DNA of 64,000 bases, from contig CALJKW010000002.1 in NCBI GenBank assembly GCA_937980205.1, positions 1 through 64,000 on the forward strand, written 5' to 3'. Below, piece by piece: positions 35,596 through 44,749 of this stretch. The stretch is from an uncultured Myxococcales bacterium. Its GTDB lineage: Bacteria; Myxococcota; Myxococcia; Myxococcales; Myxococcaceae. The number at the start of each line of letters is the position of its first letter. Position 1 is the first letter of the stretch. The notes beneath the pieces are model-generated. The model worked only from the letters and a program-made list of their open reading frames with translations, had not been told where the DNA came from and searched no databases. The position numbers were made by a program, and so were the translations under genes.

Positions 35596-36795
35596 ATGAA
35601 CGTGTACGCGGTGGTGACTCCGTTCGTGCTGCTGCTGATCCTGGGCGAGATCGCGTGGTGCGTGTGGCGGAAGAACGGCTACTACGAGTTCCAGGACTCG
35701 ATCGCCTCGCTCGGCACCGCGATCATCAACCAGTGCGTGAACGTGCTCGTGGCGTTCGTCTGGGCGCCGGTGCTCGCGTGGCTCTACGCGCACCGCGTGT
35801 ACACGTTCGAGGCCGGGGCGCTGTCGGCGGTGCTGCTCTTCCTCGGCATCGACTTCCTCTTCTACTGGTTCCACCGCTTCGGCCACCGCACGAACCTCGG
35901 CTGGGCGGCGCACAGCCCGCATCACTCGACCGAAGAGCTCAACTACGCCGTCGCGCTGCGCGCGTCGGTCACGCAGCGCTTCGCCTCGTTCTTCTTCTAC
36001 TGGCCGCTCATGCTGCTCGGCTTCGACCCGGCGTGGATGGTGTCGATGGTCGCGTTCCACCTCGTGCTGCAGCTGCTCCCGCACACGCGCGTCGTGCCGA
36101 AGCTGCCGCGCTTCATCGAGTCGTGGATGAACACGCCGTCGCACCACCGCGTGCACCACGCGCGCAACGACCGCTACCTCGACAAGAACTACGGAGGCTT
36201 CCTCATCATCTGGGACAAGCTCTTCGGCACGTTCGAGCCCGAGGGCGAGGAGTGCGAGTACGGCGTCACCGTCCCACCGAACACGTGGGATCCGACGTTC
36301 ATCAACTTCCAGGTGTGGAGACACCTCTTCCGCGACGCGCTCGCTGCGCCGCGCAAGCTCGACGCGCTGAAGCTGTGGCTGATGCCGACGGGCTGGCGCC
36401 CGGAAGGCCTGCCGCCGCACCAGAAGGCGCCCAAGGGCCACAAGTTCCGCTCGACGCCGCTGCCGGGCTCGACGGCCTACCTCATCGGAGCGATCGCGAT
36501 CGGCTTCCCGCTGATGCTGCTCGTCTCGCGCCCCGACTCGCCGCTCGATGGCACCGAGAAGCTCGTGCTGTCGGTGCTGCTGTGGGCCGGAGCCACGGCG
36601 TGGGGCGGCATGCTGGAGTCGAAGCGGTGGGCCGTACCGCTCGAGGCGGCGCGGCTCGTGGCGACGGCGGCGTTCTTCGCCCCGCACTGGCCGAGCCCGA
36701 TGTTCATCGCCGCGAGCGCAGTGAGTGTCGTCGCGGCGATGTGGGCAGTGACGGTGGCGCCGACGAGGCGCACTGCCGCTCTCCGCTCACGCTGA
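35596..36795 (+). CDS. Sterol desaturase/fatty-acid hydroxylase family membrane enzyme
   Basis: Di-iron membrane oxygenase of the FA-hydroxylase superfamily, 399 residues. All His boxes are present: HRFGH (93-97), HSPHH (106-110) and HHRVHH (183-188). Several membrane helices occur in the N-terminal part; after residue 290 there are three or four more helices not part of the core. Substrate is unknown. The last four codons and the stop lie within a copy of the intergenic repeat, so the repeat provides the C-terminus. Confidence 0.88.
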   Translation: MNVYAVVTPFVLLLILGEIAWCVWRKNGYYEFQDSIASLGTAIINQCVNVLVAFVWAPVLAWLYAHRVYTFEAGALSAVLLFLGIDFLFYWFHRFGHRTNLGWAAHSPHHSTEELNYAVALRASVTQRFASFFFYWPLMLLGFDPAWMVSMVAFHLVLQLLPHTRVVPKLPRFIESWMNTPSHHRVHHARNDRYLDKNYGGFLIIWDKLFGTFEPEGEECEYGVTVPPNTWDPTFINFQVWRHLFRDALAAPRKLDALKLWLMPTGWRPEGLPPHQKAPKGHKFRSTPLPGSTAYLIGAIAIGFPLMLLVSRPDSPLDGTEKLVLSVLLWAGATAWGGMLESKRWAVPLEAARLVATAAFFAPHWPSPMFIAASAVSVVAAMWAVTVAPTRRTAALRSR

Positions 36796-36832
36796 GCGGA
36801 AGGCCGCAGGCCGGAGTCGAAGCGGGCCGGAG
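36780..36832. repeat. Bipartite palindromic element, half copy (copy 4)
   Basis: TCCGCTCACGCTGAGCGGA with AAGGCCGCAGGCC and GGAGTCGAAGCGGGCC matches the first half of copy 3. The second half is missing. It overlaps the 3' end of the desaturase gene and supplies its TGA stop. Confidence 0.65.
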
Positions 36833-36878
36833 GACACCCGTGCGGCCCATTGGGCAACCGGGCCGCTTCCCCAGCCGG

Positions 36879-36908
36879 ACGCGAACGCGAACGCGAACCC
36901 GGCAGTTC
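36879..36908. repeat. 21-bp GAACGC-rich element, copy 1
   Basis: CGAACGCGAACGCGAACCCGG followed by CAGTT, lying immediately after the sucD stop (2 bases away). The same 21 bases recur at 62019-62039 and, inverted, at 61900-61920. Confidence 0.75.
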
Positions 36909-36910
36909 TT

Positions 36911-37803
<893 letters not shown>

Positions 37804-37807
<4 letters not shown>

Positions 37808-38334
37808 CGCTTCTCCTCCACGTATTCCATGTGAACCGGCTGCCGGCCGAGGCCGGGGCTACCGGTGAACTTCCAGCTCTTCGTGCCGCCGCAGCCGTTG
37901 CCGCAGTTGCGGGCGGCCGTGTACTCGAACTCCACGTCGACGCTGCCCGAGCCCGCCTTGTTGACGTACACGAACAGATCCCCCGGGCCGCCGTCGGGCT
38001 GGCGGAGCGAGAGCTTCACGTCTGGCGCTCCGCTGCCTCCGCCGATGCCGTTCAGGTTCTTCACGAAGTACGTCGCCTCGGCCGAGCCCAGGCCGTCGAG
38101 CGCGGTACCGACGCCTTCGTTCTGCATGATGTAGGTCACGGCGCCGCCGTCGCGCGCGATGAGCCCGTTCATGATCGCCATCTGCGCGCCGTCGTCGGGC
38201 AGCGGAAAGATGACGCGCGTCTGCACCTGCTGGCTGCTCGAGAACTTCAGCCGGTAGGTGATCGTGGCCTCGTCCTGCATCTGCGCAGGTGGGCCGCAAG
38301 AGCTCAGCGCGAGCATGGCAACCAGCCGCCTCAC
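37804..38334 (-). CDS. Lipoprotein gene wedged between sucC and sucD
   Basis: 176 residues: VRRLVAMLALSSCGPP is a short lipoprotein signal with Cys13. The mature part is beta-rich (ITYRLKFSSSQQVQTRVIFPLPDDG) with two nearby Cys pairs (NCGNGCGG) and the ending SWKFTGSPGLGRQ. No family recognised. The GTG start overlaps the sucC stop (GTGA) and its stop overlaps the sucD start (ATGA), so all three are translationally coupled although two are cytoplasmic TCA enzymes. Confidence 0.85.
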
Positions 38335-39491
38335 TTGATCGCCGCGACCGCTTTCTCCGCTGCCTGGCGCAGGTTGTCGGCCGGCGTGATCTTGAGACCG
38401 CTGTTCTTCAAGATCTCTTTGCCCTTCTCGACGTTCGTGCCTTCGAGGCGCACGACGAGCGGCACCTCGAGCTTCACTTCCTTGGCCGCCGCGATGATGC
38501 CTTCGGCGATCACGTCGCACTTCATGATGCCGCCGAAGATGTTCACCAGCACCGCCTTCACCTGCGGGTCGGCGAGGATGAGCTTGAACGCGGCGGTGAC
38601 CTTGTCGCGCGAGGCGCCTCCGCCGACGTCGAGGAAGTTGGCCGGCTTGCCGCCGACGAGCTTGATGGTGTCCATCGTCGCCATCGCGAGGCCGGCGCCG
38701 TTCACCATGCAGCCGATGTTGCCGTCGAGCGAGATGTACGCGAGGTCGTGCTCGTGGGCCTGCGCCTCGCGCGGATCCTCCTCGTCCTTGTCGCGCATCG
38801 CGGCGATGTCGGGGTGGCGGAAGATCGCGTTGTCGTCGAAGTTCATCTTCGCGTCGAGCGCGACGACCTTGCCGGACTTGAGGATCACGAGCGGGTTGAT
38901 CTCGGCGAGCGACGCGTCCGTGTCCATGTACGCCTGGTAGAGCGCGCGGCAGAACGCGACGAACTCGTTCACCGTCGAGCCGGTGAGCCCGAGCCCGTAC
39001 GCCATCTTGCGGCCCTGGAAGTCGCGGAAGCCGACGGCCGGGTCGACGGCCTCGCGCAGGATCTTCTCCGGCGTCTTGTGCGCGACCTCTTCGATGTCGA
39101 CGCCGCCCTCGGTCGACGCCATGAACGTCACGCGCGACGTCGAGCGATCGAGCGTGAGGCCGAGGTACATCTCCTTGCCGATGTCGAGGCCCTCTTCGAC
39201 GTAGAGGATGCGGACCTGCTGCCCCTCGGGGCCGGTCTGCGGCGTCTTCAGCATCATGCCGAGCAGCTTGCCGGCCCAGTCCTTCGCCTCGGCCGGAGAC
39301 TTCGCGAGCTTCACGCCGCCGCCCTTGCCGCGGCCGCCGGCGTGGATCTGCGCCTTCACCACCGTCACCGGCGTGCCGAGATCCTTCGCGGCGCGGTACG
39401 CCTCGTCGGGGCTGCGCGCGACGATGCCGCGCGGAACGGGAACGCCGTACTTCCGGAAGATTTCTTTGCCCTGGAACTCGTGGATCTTCAT
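38331..39491 (-). CDS. sucC: Succinyl-CoA synthetase beta subunit
   Basis: ATP-grasp subunit. MKIHEFQGKEIFRKYGVPVPRG, the KAQIHAGGRGKGGGVK nucleotide loop, EINPLVI and GNIGCMVNGAGLAMATMD. 386 residues. First gene of a sucC, lipoprotein, sucD unit. Confidence 0.97.
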   Translation of the reverse strand: MKIHEFQGKEIFRKYGVPVPRGIVARSPDEAYRAAKDLGTPVTVVKAQIHAGGRGKGGGVKLAKSPAEAKDWAGKLLGMMLKTPQTGPEGQQVRILYVEEGLDIGKEMYLGLTLDRSTSRVTFMASTEGGVDIEEVAHKTPEKILREAVDPAVGFRDFQGRKMAYGLGLTGSTVNEFVAFCRALYQAYMDTDASLAEINPLVILKSGKVVALDAKMNFDDNAIFRHPDIAAMRDKDEEDPREAQAHEHDLAYISLDGNIGCMVNGAGLAMATMDTIKLVGGKPANFLDVGGGASRDKVTAAFKLILADPQVKAVLVNIFGGIMKCDVIAEGIIAAAKEVKLEVPLVVRLEGTNVEKGKEILKNSGLKITPADNLRQAAEKAVAAIK

Positions 39492-39656
39492 CGCGCGGGC
39501 GGTTTAGCGCACGCGCCGCGCACTGTCTCGGATGAAGGACGAGCACGAGCGCGCTCATGCACGCCATTACGGCCGCTGAAGAGCGCAGAAGAACTTCTTT
39601 GGTTGGCGATCGCACACTCGTGTGCAAGATGCGCCGCCAACTTTGGAGGGACGGTA

Positions 39657-40451
39657 ATGCCACAAGCAGTACAGCGTGACGACGTGCTCCGCGCCGCGGG
39701 TTGGGGTCAGACCCGGCGCCAGGACACGTGGTGGACGGAGCCGCTCATCGCGTTCATCGTCTTCACCTCGTTCATCGTCTACGCGACCTACCGGGCGTTC
39801 TCCGGCGGCCACTACTACGTGGGGAACTACCTCTCTCCGTTCTTCTCTCCGGAGATCTGGGGCCCGTCGCCGCACGCGTTCTTCGGGAACGTGCCGTCGT
39901 GGCTGCCCGCGTGGCTGCCCTACACGCCGGCGCTGCTCATCCTGCCCTTCCCCGGCGGCTTCCGGCTGACCTGCTATTACTACCGCGGCGCCTACTACAA
40001 GTCGCACTGGGCCGACCCGCCCTCCTGCGCCGTCGGAGAGCCCCGCCACGAGTACCGCGGCGAGAACTCGCTCCCGCTCGTCATCATGAACATCCACCGC
40101 TACTTTCTGTACGCAGCGCTGGTGTTCCTCATCTTCCTCGCGCACGACGCGTACAAGGCGTTCTTCTTCGCCGACGGGTTCCACGTGAACGTGGGCTCGC
40201 TGGTGCTGACGCTCAACGTCGTGCTGCTCGCGGGCTACACGTTCGGCTGCCACTCGCTGCGGCACCTCGTCGGCGGCCTGCACGACATCTTCTCCAGCCG
40301 GCCGGCGCGCAAGAAGGCGTACGAGTGCGTCAGCTGGTGCAACAAGCACCACATGCGGTGGGCCTGGTTCAGCCTCTTCGGCGTCGCCTTGAGCGACGTC
40401 TACGTGAACCTGGTCTCCCGCGGAATCATCTCCGACCTGAGGATCTTCTAA
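39657..40451 (+). CDS. Succinate dehydrogenase membrane anchor, actinobacterial Sdh1 type
   Basis: 264 residues with about five membrane helices (residues 28-47, 90-108, 145-165, 182-200, 237-257 approximately) and several His residues in or near them (YYVGNYLSPFFSP, NIHRYFLYAALVF, FGCHSLRHLVGG, WCNKHHMRWAW). Its size and motifs fit the single large anchor of the Mycobacterium Rv0247c-0249c type rather than the SdhC/SdhD pair. ATG at 39657 with GGAGG upstream. sdhA starts 5 bases after its stop. Confidence 0.8.
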   Translation: MPQAVQRDDVLRAAGWGQTRRQDTWWTEPLIAFIVFTSFIVYATYRAFSGGHYYVGNYLSPFFSPEIWGPSPHAFFGNVPSWLPAWLPYTPALLILPFPGGFRLTCYYYRGAYYKSHWADPPSCAVGEPRHEYRGENSLPLVIMNIHRYFLYAALVFLIFLAHDAYKAFFFADGFHVNVGSLVLTLNVVLLAGYTFGCHSLRHLVGGLHDIFSSRPARKKAYECVSWCNKHHMRWAWFSLFGVALSDVYVNLVSRGIISDLRIF

Positions 40452-40455
40452 AGCC

Positions 40456-42276
40456 ATGGCCGAAATTCAGACCCACGAGCACGACGTGATCGTCATCGGC
40501 GCCGGCGGAGCCGGCCTGCGCGCCGCGATCGAAGCTTCCTCCGCCGGAGTCAGCGTCGGCCTCATCTGCAAGTCGCTGCTCGGCAAGGCGCACACGGTGA
40601 TGGCCGAGGGCGGCATGGCCGCGGCGATGGCCAACGTCGACGATCGCGACAGCTGGAAGGTGCACTTCGCCGACACGATGCGCGGCGGCCAGTACCTGAA
40701 CAACTGGCGCATGGCCGAGCTGCACGCGCAGCAGGCCCCCGATCGCGTGAGGGAGCTCGAGGCCTGGGGCGCCGTCTTCGATCGCACGAAGGACGGCCGC
40801 ATCCTCCAGCGCAACTTCGGCGGCCACCGCTACCCGCGCCTGGCGCACGTCGGCGATCGCACCGGCCTCGAGATGATCCGCACGCTGCAGGATCACGGCA
40901 TCCACACCGGCATGACCGTCTACATGGAGCACACCATCGCGGGGCTGCTCAAGGACGGCAGCAAGATCGCCGGCGCCGTCGGCTACGACCGCGAGAAGGG
41001 TGAGCTGCGCGTCTTCCGCGCCAAGGCCGTCGTCCTCGCCACGGGCGGCGTCGGCCGCGCGTACAAGATCACCTCGAACAGCTGGGAATACACCGGCGAC
41101 GGACACTCGCTCGCGTACCACGCGGGCGCCGATCTGGTGGACATGGAGTTCGTGCAGTTCCACCCGACCGGCATGGTGTGGCCTCCGTCGGTGCGCGGCA
41201 TCCTCGTCACCGAAGGCGTGCGCGGTGAAGGCGGCGTCCTCCGCAACAAGGAGGGCAAGCGCTTCATGTTCGACGACATCCCCGACAACTACAAACCGCA
41301 GACGGCGGACAACCCGGAAGAGGGCTGGCGCTACGTGCTCGGCGACAAGTCGGCGCGGCGGCCTCCCGAGCTGCTGACGCGCGATCACGTCGCGCGCTGC
41401 ATCAACCGCGAGGTGAAGGCGGGCCGTGGCTCTCCGCACGGCGGCGTGTTCCTCGACATCGCGTGGATCAAAGAGAAGATCCCCAACGCGCCCGAGCACA
41501 TCCGCAAGAAGCTGCCGTCGATGTACCACCAGTTCAAGCAGCTCGCGGACCTCGACATCACGACGACTCCGATGGAGGTCGGCCCGACGACGCACTACAT
41601 CATGGGCGGCGTGAAGGTCGACGGCGAGACGCAGATGTCGACCGTGCCGGGCCTGTTCGCCGCTGGAGAGGTCGCGGGCGGTCTGCACGGCGCGAACCGC
41701 CTGGGCGGCAACTCTCTGAGCGACCTGCTCGTGTTCGGCAAGCTCGCCGGCGAGCACGCCGCGAAGTACGCGAAGAGCAACGGCGCGGGGCAGATCCACA
41801 ACGACCAGGTGGAGGCCGCGACGAAGGCGCTGCTCGCTCCGTTCGATCGCGGCGCGTCGGCCGAGAGCCCGTACAAGGTTCAGTACGACCTGCAGGACAA
41901 CATGCAGGCGCTCGTCGGCATCGTGCGGCGCGAGGAAGAGATGACCAAGGCGCTCGACGTGATCGAGGGCCTGAAGAAGCGCGCCGCCGTCGTCGGCATC
42001 GCGGGCACGCGCGAGTACAACCCGGGCTGGCACACGGCGTTCGACCTGGGCAACCTGCTCACCTGCGCCGAGGCGATCACCCGCGCGGCGATCGAGCGCA
42101 AGGAGTCGCGCGGCGGCCACTTCCGCGAAGACTTCCCGAGCAAGGACGAGAAGGTCTTCGGCACGTTCAACACCGTCGTGCGCAAGGGCGCTGACGGGAA
42201 GATGCAGCTCGAGCGCGTGCCGCTGACTCCGCTGCCGCAGCACCTCAAGGACATCATCGAACAGGAGAAGAAGTAA
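40456..42276 (+). CDS. sdhA: Succinate dehydrogenase/fumarate reductase flavoprotein
   Basis: Covalent-FAD subunit that oxidises succinate. FAD motif VIVIGAGGAGLRAAIEASSAG; the HTVMAEGGMAAAMAN region around the flavin His; HPTGMVWPP; GEVAGGLHGANRLGGNSLSDLLVFG. 606 residues. The stop overlaps the sdhB start (TAATG). Confidence 0.96.
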   Translation: MAEIQTHEHDVIVIGAGGAGLRAAIEASSAGVSVGLICKSLLGKAHTVMAEGGMAAAMANVDDRDSWKVHFADTMRGGQYLNNWRMAELHAQQAPDRVRELEAWGAVFDRTKDGRILQRNFGGHRYPRLAHVGDRTGLEMIRTLQDHGIHTGMTVYMEHTIAGLLKDGSKIAGAVGYDREKGELRVFRAKAVVLATGGVGRAYKITSNSWEYTGDGHSLAYHAGADLVDMEFVQFHPTGMVWPPSVRGILVTEGVRGEGGVLRNKEGKRFMFDDIPDNYKPQTADNPEEGWRYVLGDKSARRPPELLTRDHVARCINREVKAGRGSPHGGVFLDIAWIKEKIPNAPEHIRKKLPSMYHQFKQLADLDITTTPMEVGPTTHYIMGGVKVDGETQMSTVPGLFAAGEVAGGLHGANRLGGNSLSDLLVFGKLAGEHAAKYAKSNGAGQIHNDQVEAATKALLAPFDRGASAESPYKVQYDLQDNMQALVGIVRREEEMTKALDVIEGLKKRAAVVGIAGTREYNPGWHTAFDLGNLLTCAEAITRAAIERKESRGGHFREDFPSKDEKVFGTFNTVVRKGADGKMQLERVPLTPLPQHLKDIIEQEKK

Positions 42277-43019
42277 TGGCCAAGGCGACCTTCAGCGTGT
42301 GGCGCGGCGACATCAAGGGCGGCGCCTTCACCGACTACTCGACCGAAGTCTCCGAAGGCATGGTCGTGCTGGATGCGATTCACCAGATCCAGGCCGAGTC
42401 GGCGCCCGATCTCGCGGTGCGGTGGAACTGCAAGGCCGGCAAGTGCGGCTCGTGCTCCGCCGAGATCAACGGCATGCCGAAGCTGATGTGCATGACGCGG
42501 CTCAACACGCTCGACCTGTCGAAGCCGGTCACCGTCGAGCCGATGCGCGCCTTCCCCCCGATTCGCGACCTCGTCACCGACGTGTCGTGGAACTTCCGGG
42601 TGAAGAAGACGATCAAGAAGTTCAAGCCGCGCAAGCCCGACGCCGCCGACGGCACCTGGCGCGTGCAGAACGACGACATCGAGAGGCCGCAGGAGATGCG
42701 CAAGTGCATCGAGTGCTTCCTCTGCCAGGACGTCTGCCACGTGCTGAGAGATCACAAAAAGCACGAGGAGTTCATCGGGCCCCGCTTCTTCGTCTACACG
42801 GCCGCGCTCGAGATGAACCCCATCGACGACGAGAAGCGCGTCGACGATCTCAAGAACAAGCACGGCATCGGGTACTGCAACATCACCAAGTGCTGCACGA
42901 AGGTGTGCCCCGAGCACATCACCATCACCGACAACGCGATCATTCCGCTCAAAGAGCGCGTCGTCGACGAGCACTACGATCCGCTGAAGAAGCTGCTGAA
43001 GGTCTTCACCGGGAAGTGA
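42276..43019 (+). CDS. sdhB: Succinate dehydrogenase iron-sulfur subunit
   Basis: Electron wire from flavin to quinone. [2Fe-2S] ligands Cys52, Cys57, Cys60 and Cys72 (NCKAGKCGSC ... MC); the other clusters are held by CIECFLCQDVCHV and CNITKCCTKVCPEHI. 247 residues. Third gene of the anchor-sdhA-sdhB operon. Confidence 0.96.
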   Translation: MAKATFSVWRGDIKGGAFTDYSTEVSEGMVVLDAIHQIQAESAPDLAVRWNCKAGKCGSCSAEINGMPKLMCMTRLNTLDLSKPVTVEPMRAFPPIRDLVTDVSWNFRVKKTIKKFKPRKPDAADGTWRVQNDDIERPQEMRKCIECFLCQDVCHVLRDHKKHEEFIGPRFFVYTAALEMNPIDDEKRVDDLKNKHGIGYCNITKCCTKVCPEHITITDNAIIPLKERVVDEHYDPLKKLLKVFTGK

Positions 43020-43031
43020 AGCAGCCGGACC

Positions 43032-43691
43032 TCAGCGCCCGAGCTTGAACGTCGCCGAGCCGATCACGCAGCTCACCGTGGCGGTGGTCGGGTCGTACGC
43101 GTCGTTGATGCCCTCGAAGCGGATGCGCGCGATGCGCTCGTGGTCGTGCGCGCGCAGCTTCTCGAGGCGGTACTTGCCGCCCGAGGGCGCAAGCGTGACC
43201 GAGCAGTCGACCCAGTCGAACGCGCTGTCGTTGTAGAGCGTGACGACCGCCCAGACGCCGACGCCGCCGTACTCGGCATGGCCGATGAGCTTGTCGGCCT
43301 GGGTCGGGTCGGCGACGGCGTCGGTGCCGGCGCCCGCCGGCCTGCGCTTCGGCGCCGCAGGTGAAGACGGCGGAGGCGGCGGAGGCGGCGCGACGCCGTC
43401 CTTCTGCGGGAGCAGCACGAAGCGAGGGCCCTTCTCGGCGGCAGCGGCCGCGGCCGCGTCGAGGCTGACGCGCGCGAGCGCGGGGAAGACCTCCATCACG
43501 GTCGCGGTGCCGGCCTTCTTGCGCGCGCCGGCCTTGCCTGCGAACACGTCGAGCGCGACGCCCATCTCGATGCCCTGATCGCTGCCGGCGCGGATGAACG
43601 TCTCGCCGCGGTCGGTGAAGAGCTCGACGGCGAAGTCGTCGGCCCACGCCGGAACTGCGAGCAGCACGACGACGGCGATGCCCGGTCTCAT
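43032..43691 (-). CDS. Secreted protein of unknown function
   Basis: 219 residues with signal peptide MRPGIAVVVLLAVPAWA. The N-terminal part (FIRAGSDQGIEMGVALDVF ... GTATVMEVFPALARVSLD) resembles the short beta domain often found in myxobacterial periplasmic proteins. A poly-Pro stretch (about residues 105-115) leads to a C-terminal Ig-like domain (WAVVTLYNDSAFDWVDCSVTL). Convergent with sdhB, 12 bases apart. Confidence 0.75.
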   Translation of the reverse strand: MRPGIAVVVLLAVPAWADDFAVELFTDRGETFIRAGSDQGIEMGVALDVFAGKAGARKKAGTATVMEVFPALARVSLDAAAAAAAEKGPRFVLLPQKDGVAPPPPPPPSSPAAPKRRPAGAGTDAVADPTQADKLIGHAEYGGVGVWAVVTLYNDSAFDWVDCSVTLAPSGGKYRLEKLRAHDHERIARIRFEGINDAYDPTTATVSCVIGSATFKLGR

Positions 43692-43780
43692 GGCCCACGG
43701 TTTTACTTCGCGACGAGGGGGATCTCGATGTCGCCGCGGCGATTCAAGACGCGCTGGGACCCTGATAAGGACGGCCGCCT

Positions 43781-44749
43781 ATGCGCATCGTCGTCACCGG
43801 CTCGCTTGCTTACGACTACATCATGAACTTCCCGGGGTACTTCAAGGAGCACATCCTCCCCGAGAAGGTGCACATGCTGACGGTCAGCTTCCTCGTCGAC
43901 AGCATGAAGCGGCTGCGCGGAGGGACGGCCGGCAACATCGCGTACAACCTCGCGCTGCTCGGCGAGAAGCCGGTGCTGGTCGCCAGCGCGGGGCAGGACT
44001 TCGACGAGTACCGGAAGGCCGTCGAGCCGCTCGGCGTCGACACGGGCTCGATCAAGATCGTGAGCGACGAGTTCACGGCCTCGTGCTTCATCAACACGGA
44101 CCAGTCGAACAACCAGATCGTCGCGTTCTACCCGGGCGCCGCGAACCACTCGCGCGAGCTGGCGCTCGATGCGCTGAAGCTCGGCAAGGACGACTGGGCG
44201 ATCATCTCGCCGACGGATCCGGTCTCGATGGCGCGGCACACGCAGGAGTGCAAGCGCCTGGGCGTGAAGTACATCTTCGACCCGGGCAAGCAGACGCCGC
44301 GGCTCGACAAGCAGCAGATCCTCGCGGGGCTCGACGGCTGCTCGCTGCTCGTCGGCAACGACTACGAGTTCGGCATGATGGCGAAGGCCATCGGCTGGTC
44401 CGAGGACAAGCTGATCGCCGCGGCGCCGATCACCGTGATCACGCGCGGCGAAGAGGGCTCGTGGATCTACGACAACACGGCGGGGAAGAAGCTGGAGATC
44501 CCGATCGCGAAGCCGAAGGCGGCGGTCGACCCGACGGGCTGCGGCGACGCGTACATCTCGGGGTTCGCCTTCGCGCTCGCGCGCGGCTTCTCGCTCGAGC
44601 TCGCCGGCCGCGTCGCGGCGCTCACCGCGACGTATTGCCTGGAGCTCAAGGGCTGCCAGGAGCACCGCTTCACGAAGGCGGACTTCGTGGCCCGCTACGC
44701 GCAGACGTTCGGCGCGGCGCCACAGCTCGACGCCTGGGCCAGAGGCTGA
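43781..44749 (+). CDS. PfkB-family sugar/nucleoside kinase
   Basis: 322 residues. Begins MRIVVTGSLAYDYIMNFPG; substrate-side GGTAGNIAYNLALLG; the catalytic signature DPTGCGDAYISGFAFAL near residue 250 with the base Asp. It is most like the adenosine-kinase-type branch (LRGGTAGNIAYN, FDPGKQTPRL), but the sugar or nucleoside is not certain. Its last 80 bases overlap the convergent MYXO-CTERM gene. Confidence 0.88.
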   Translation: MRIVVTGSLAYDYIMNFPGYFKEHILPEKVHMLTVSFLVDSMKRLRGGTAGNIAYNLALLGEKPVLVASAGQDFDEYRKAVEPLGVDTGSIKIVSDEFTASCFINTDQSNNQIVAFYPGAANHSRELALDALKLGKDDWAIISPTDPVSMARHTQECKRLGVKYIFDPGKQTPRLDKQQILAGLDGCSLLVGNDYEFGMMAKAIGWSEDKLIAAAPITVITRGEEGSWIYDNTAGKKLEIPIAKPKAAVDPTGCGDAYISGFAFALARGFSLELAGRVAALTATYCLELKGCQEHRFTKADFVARYAQTFGAAPQLDAWARG

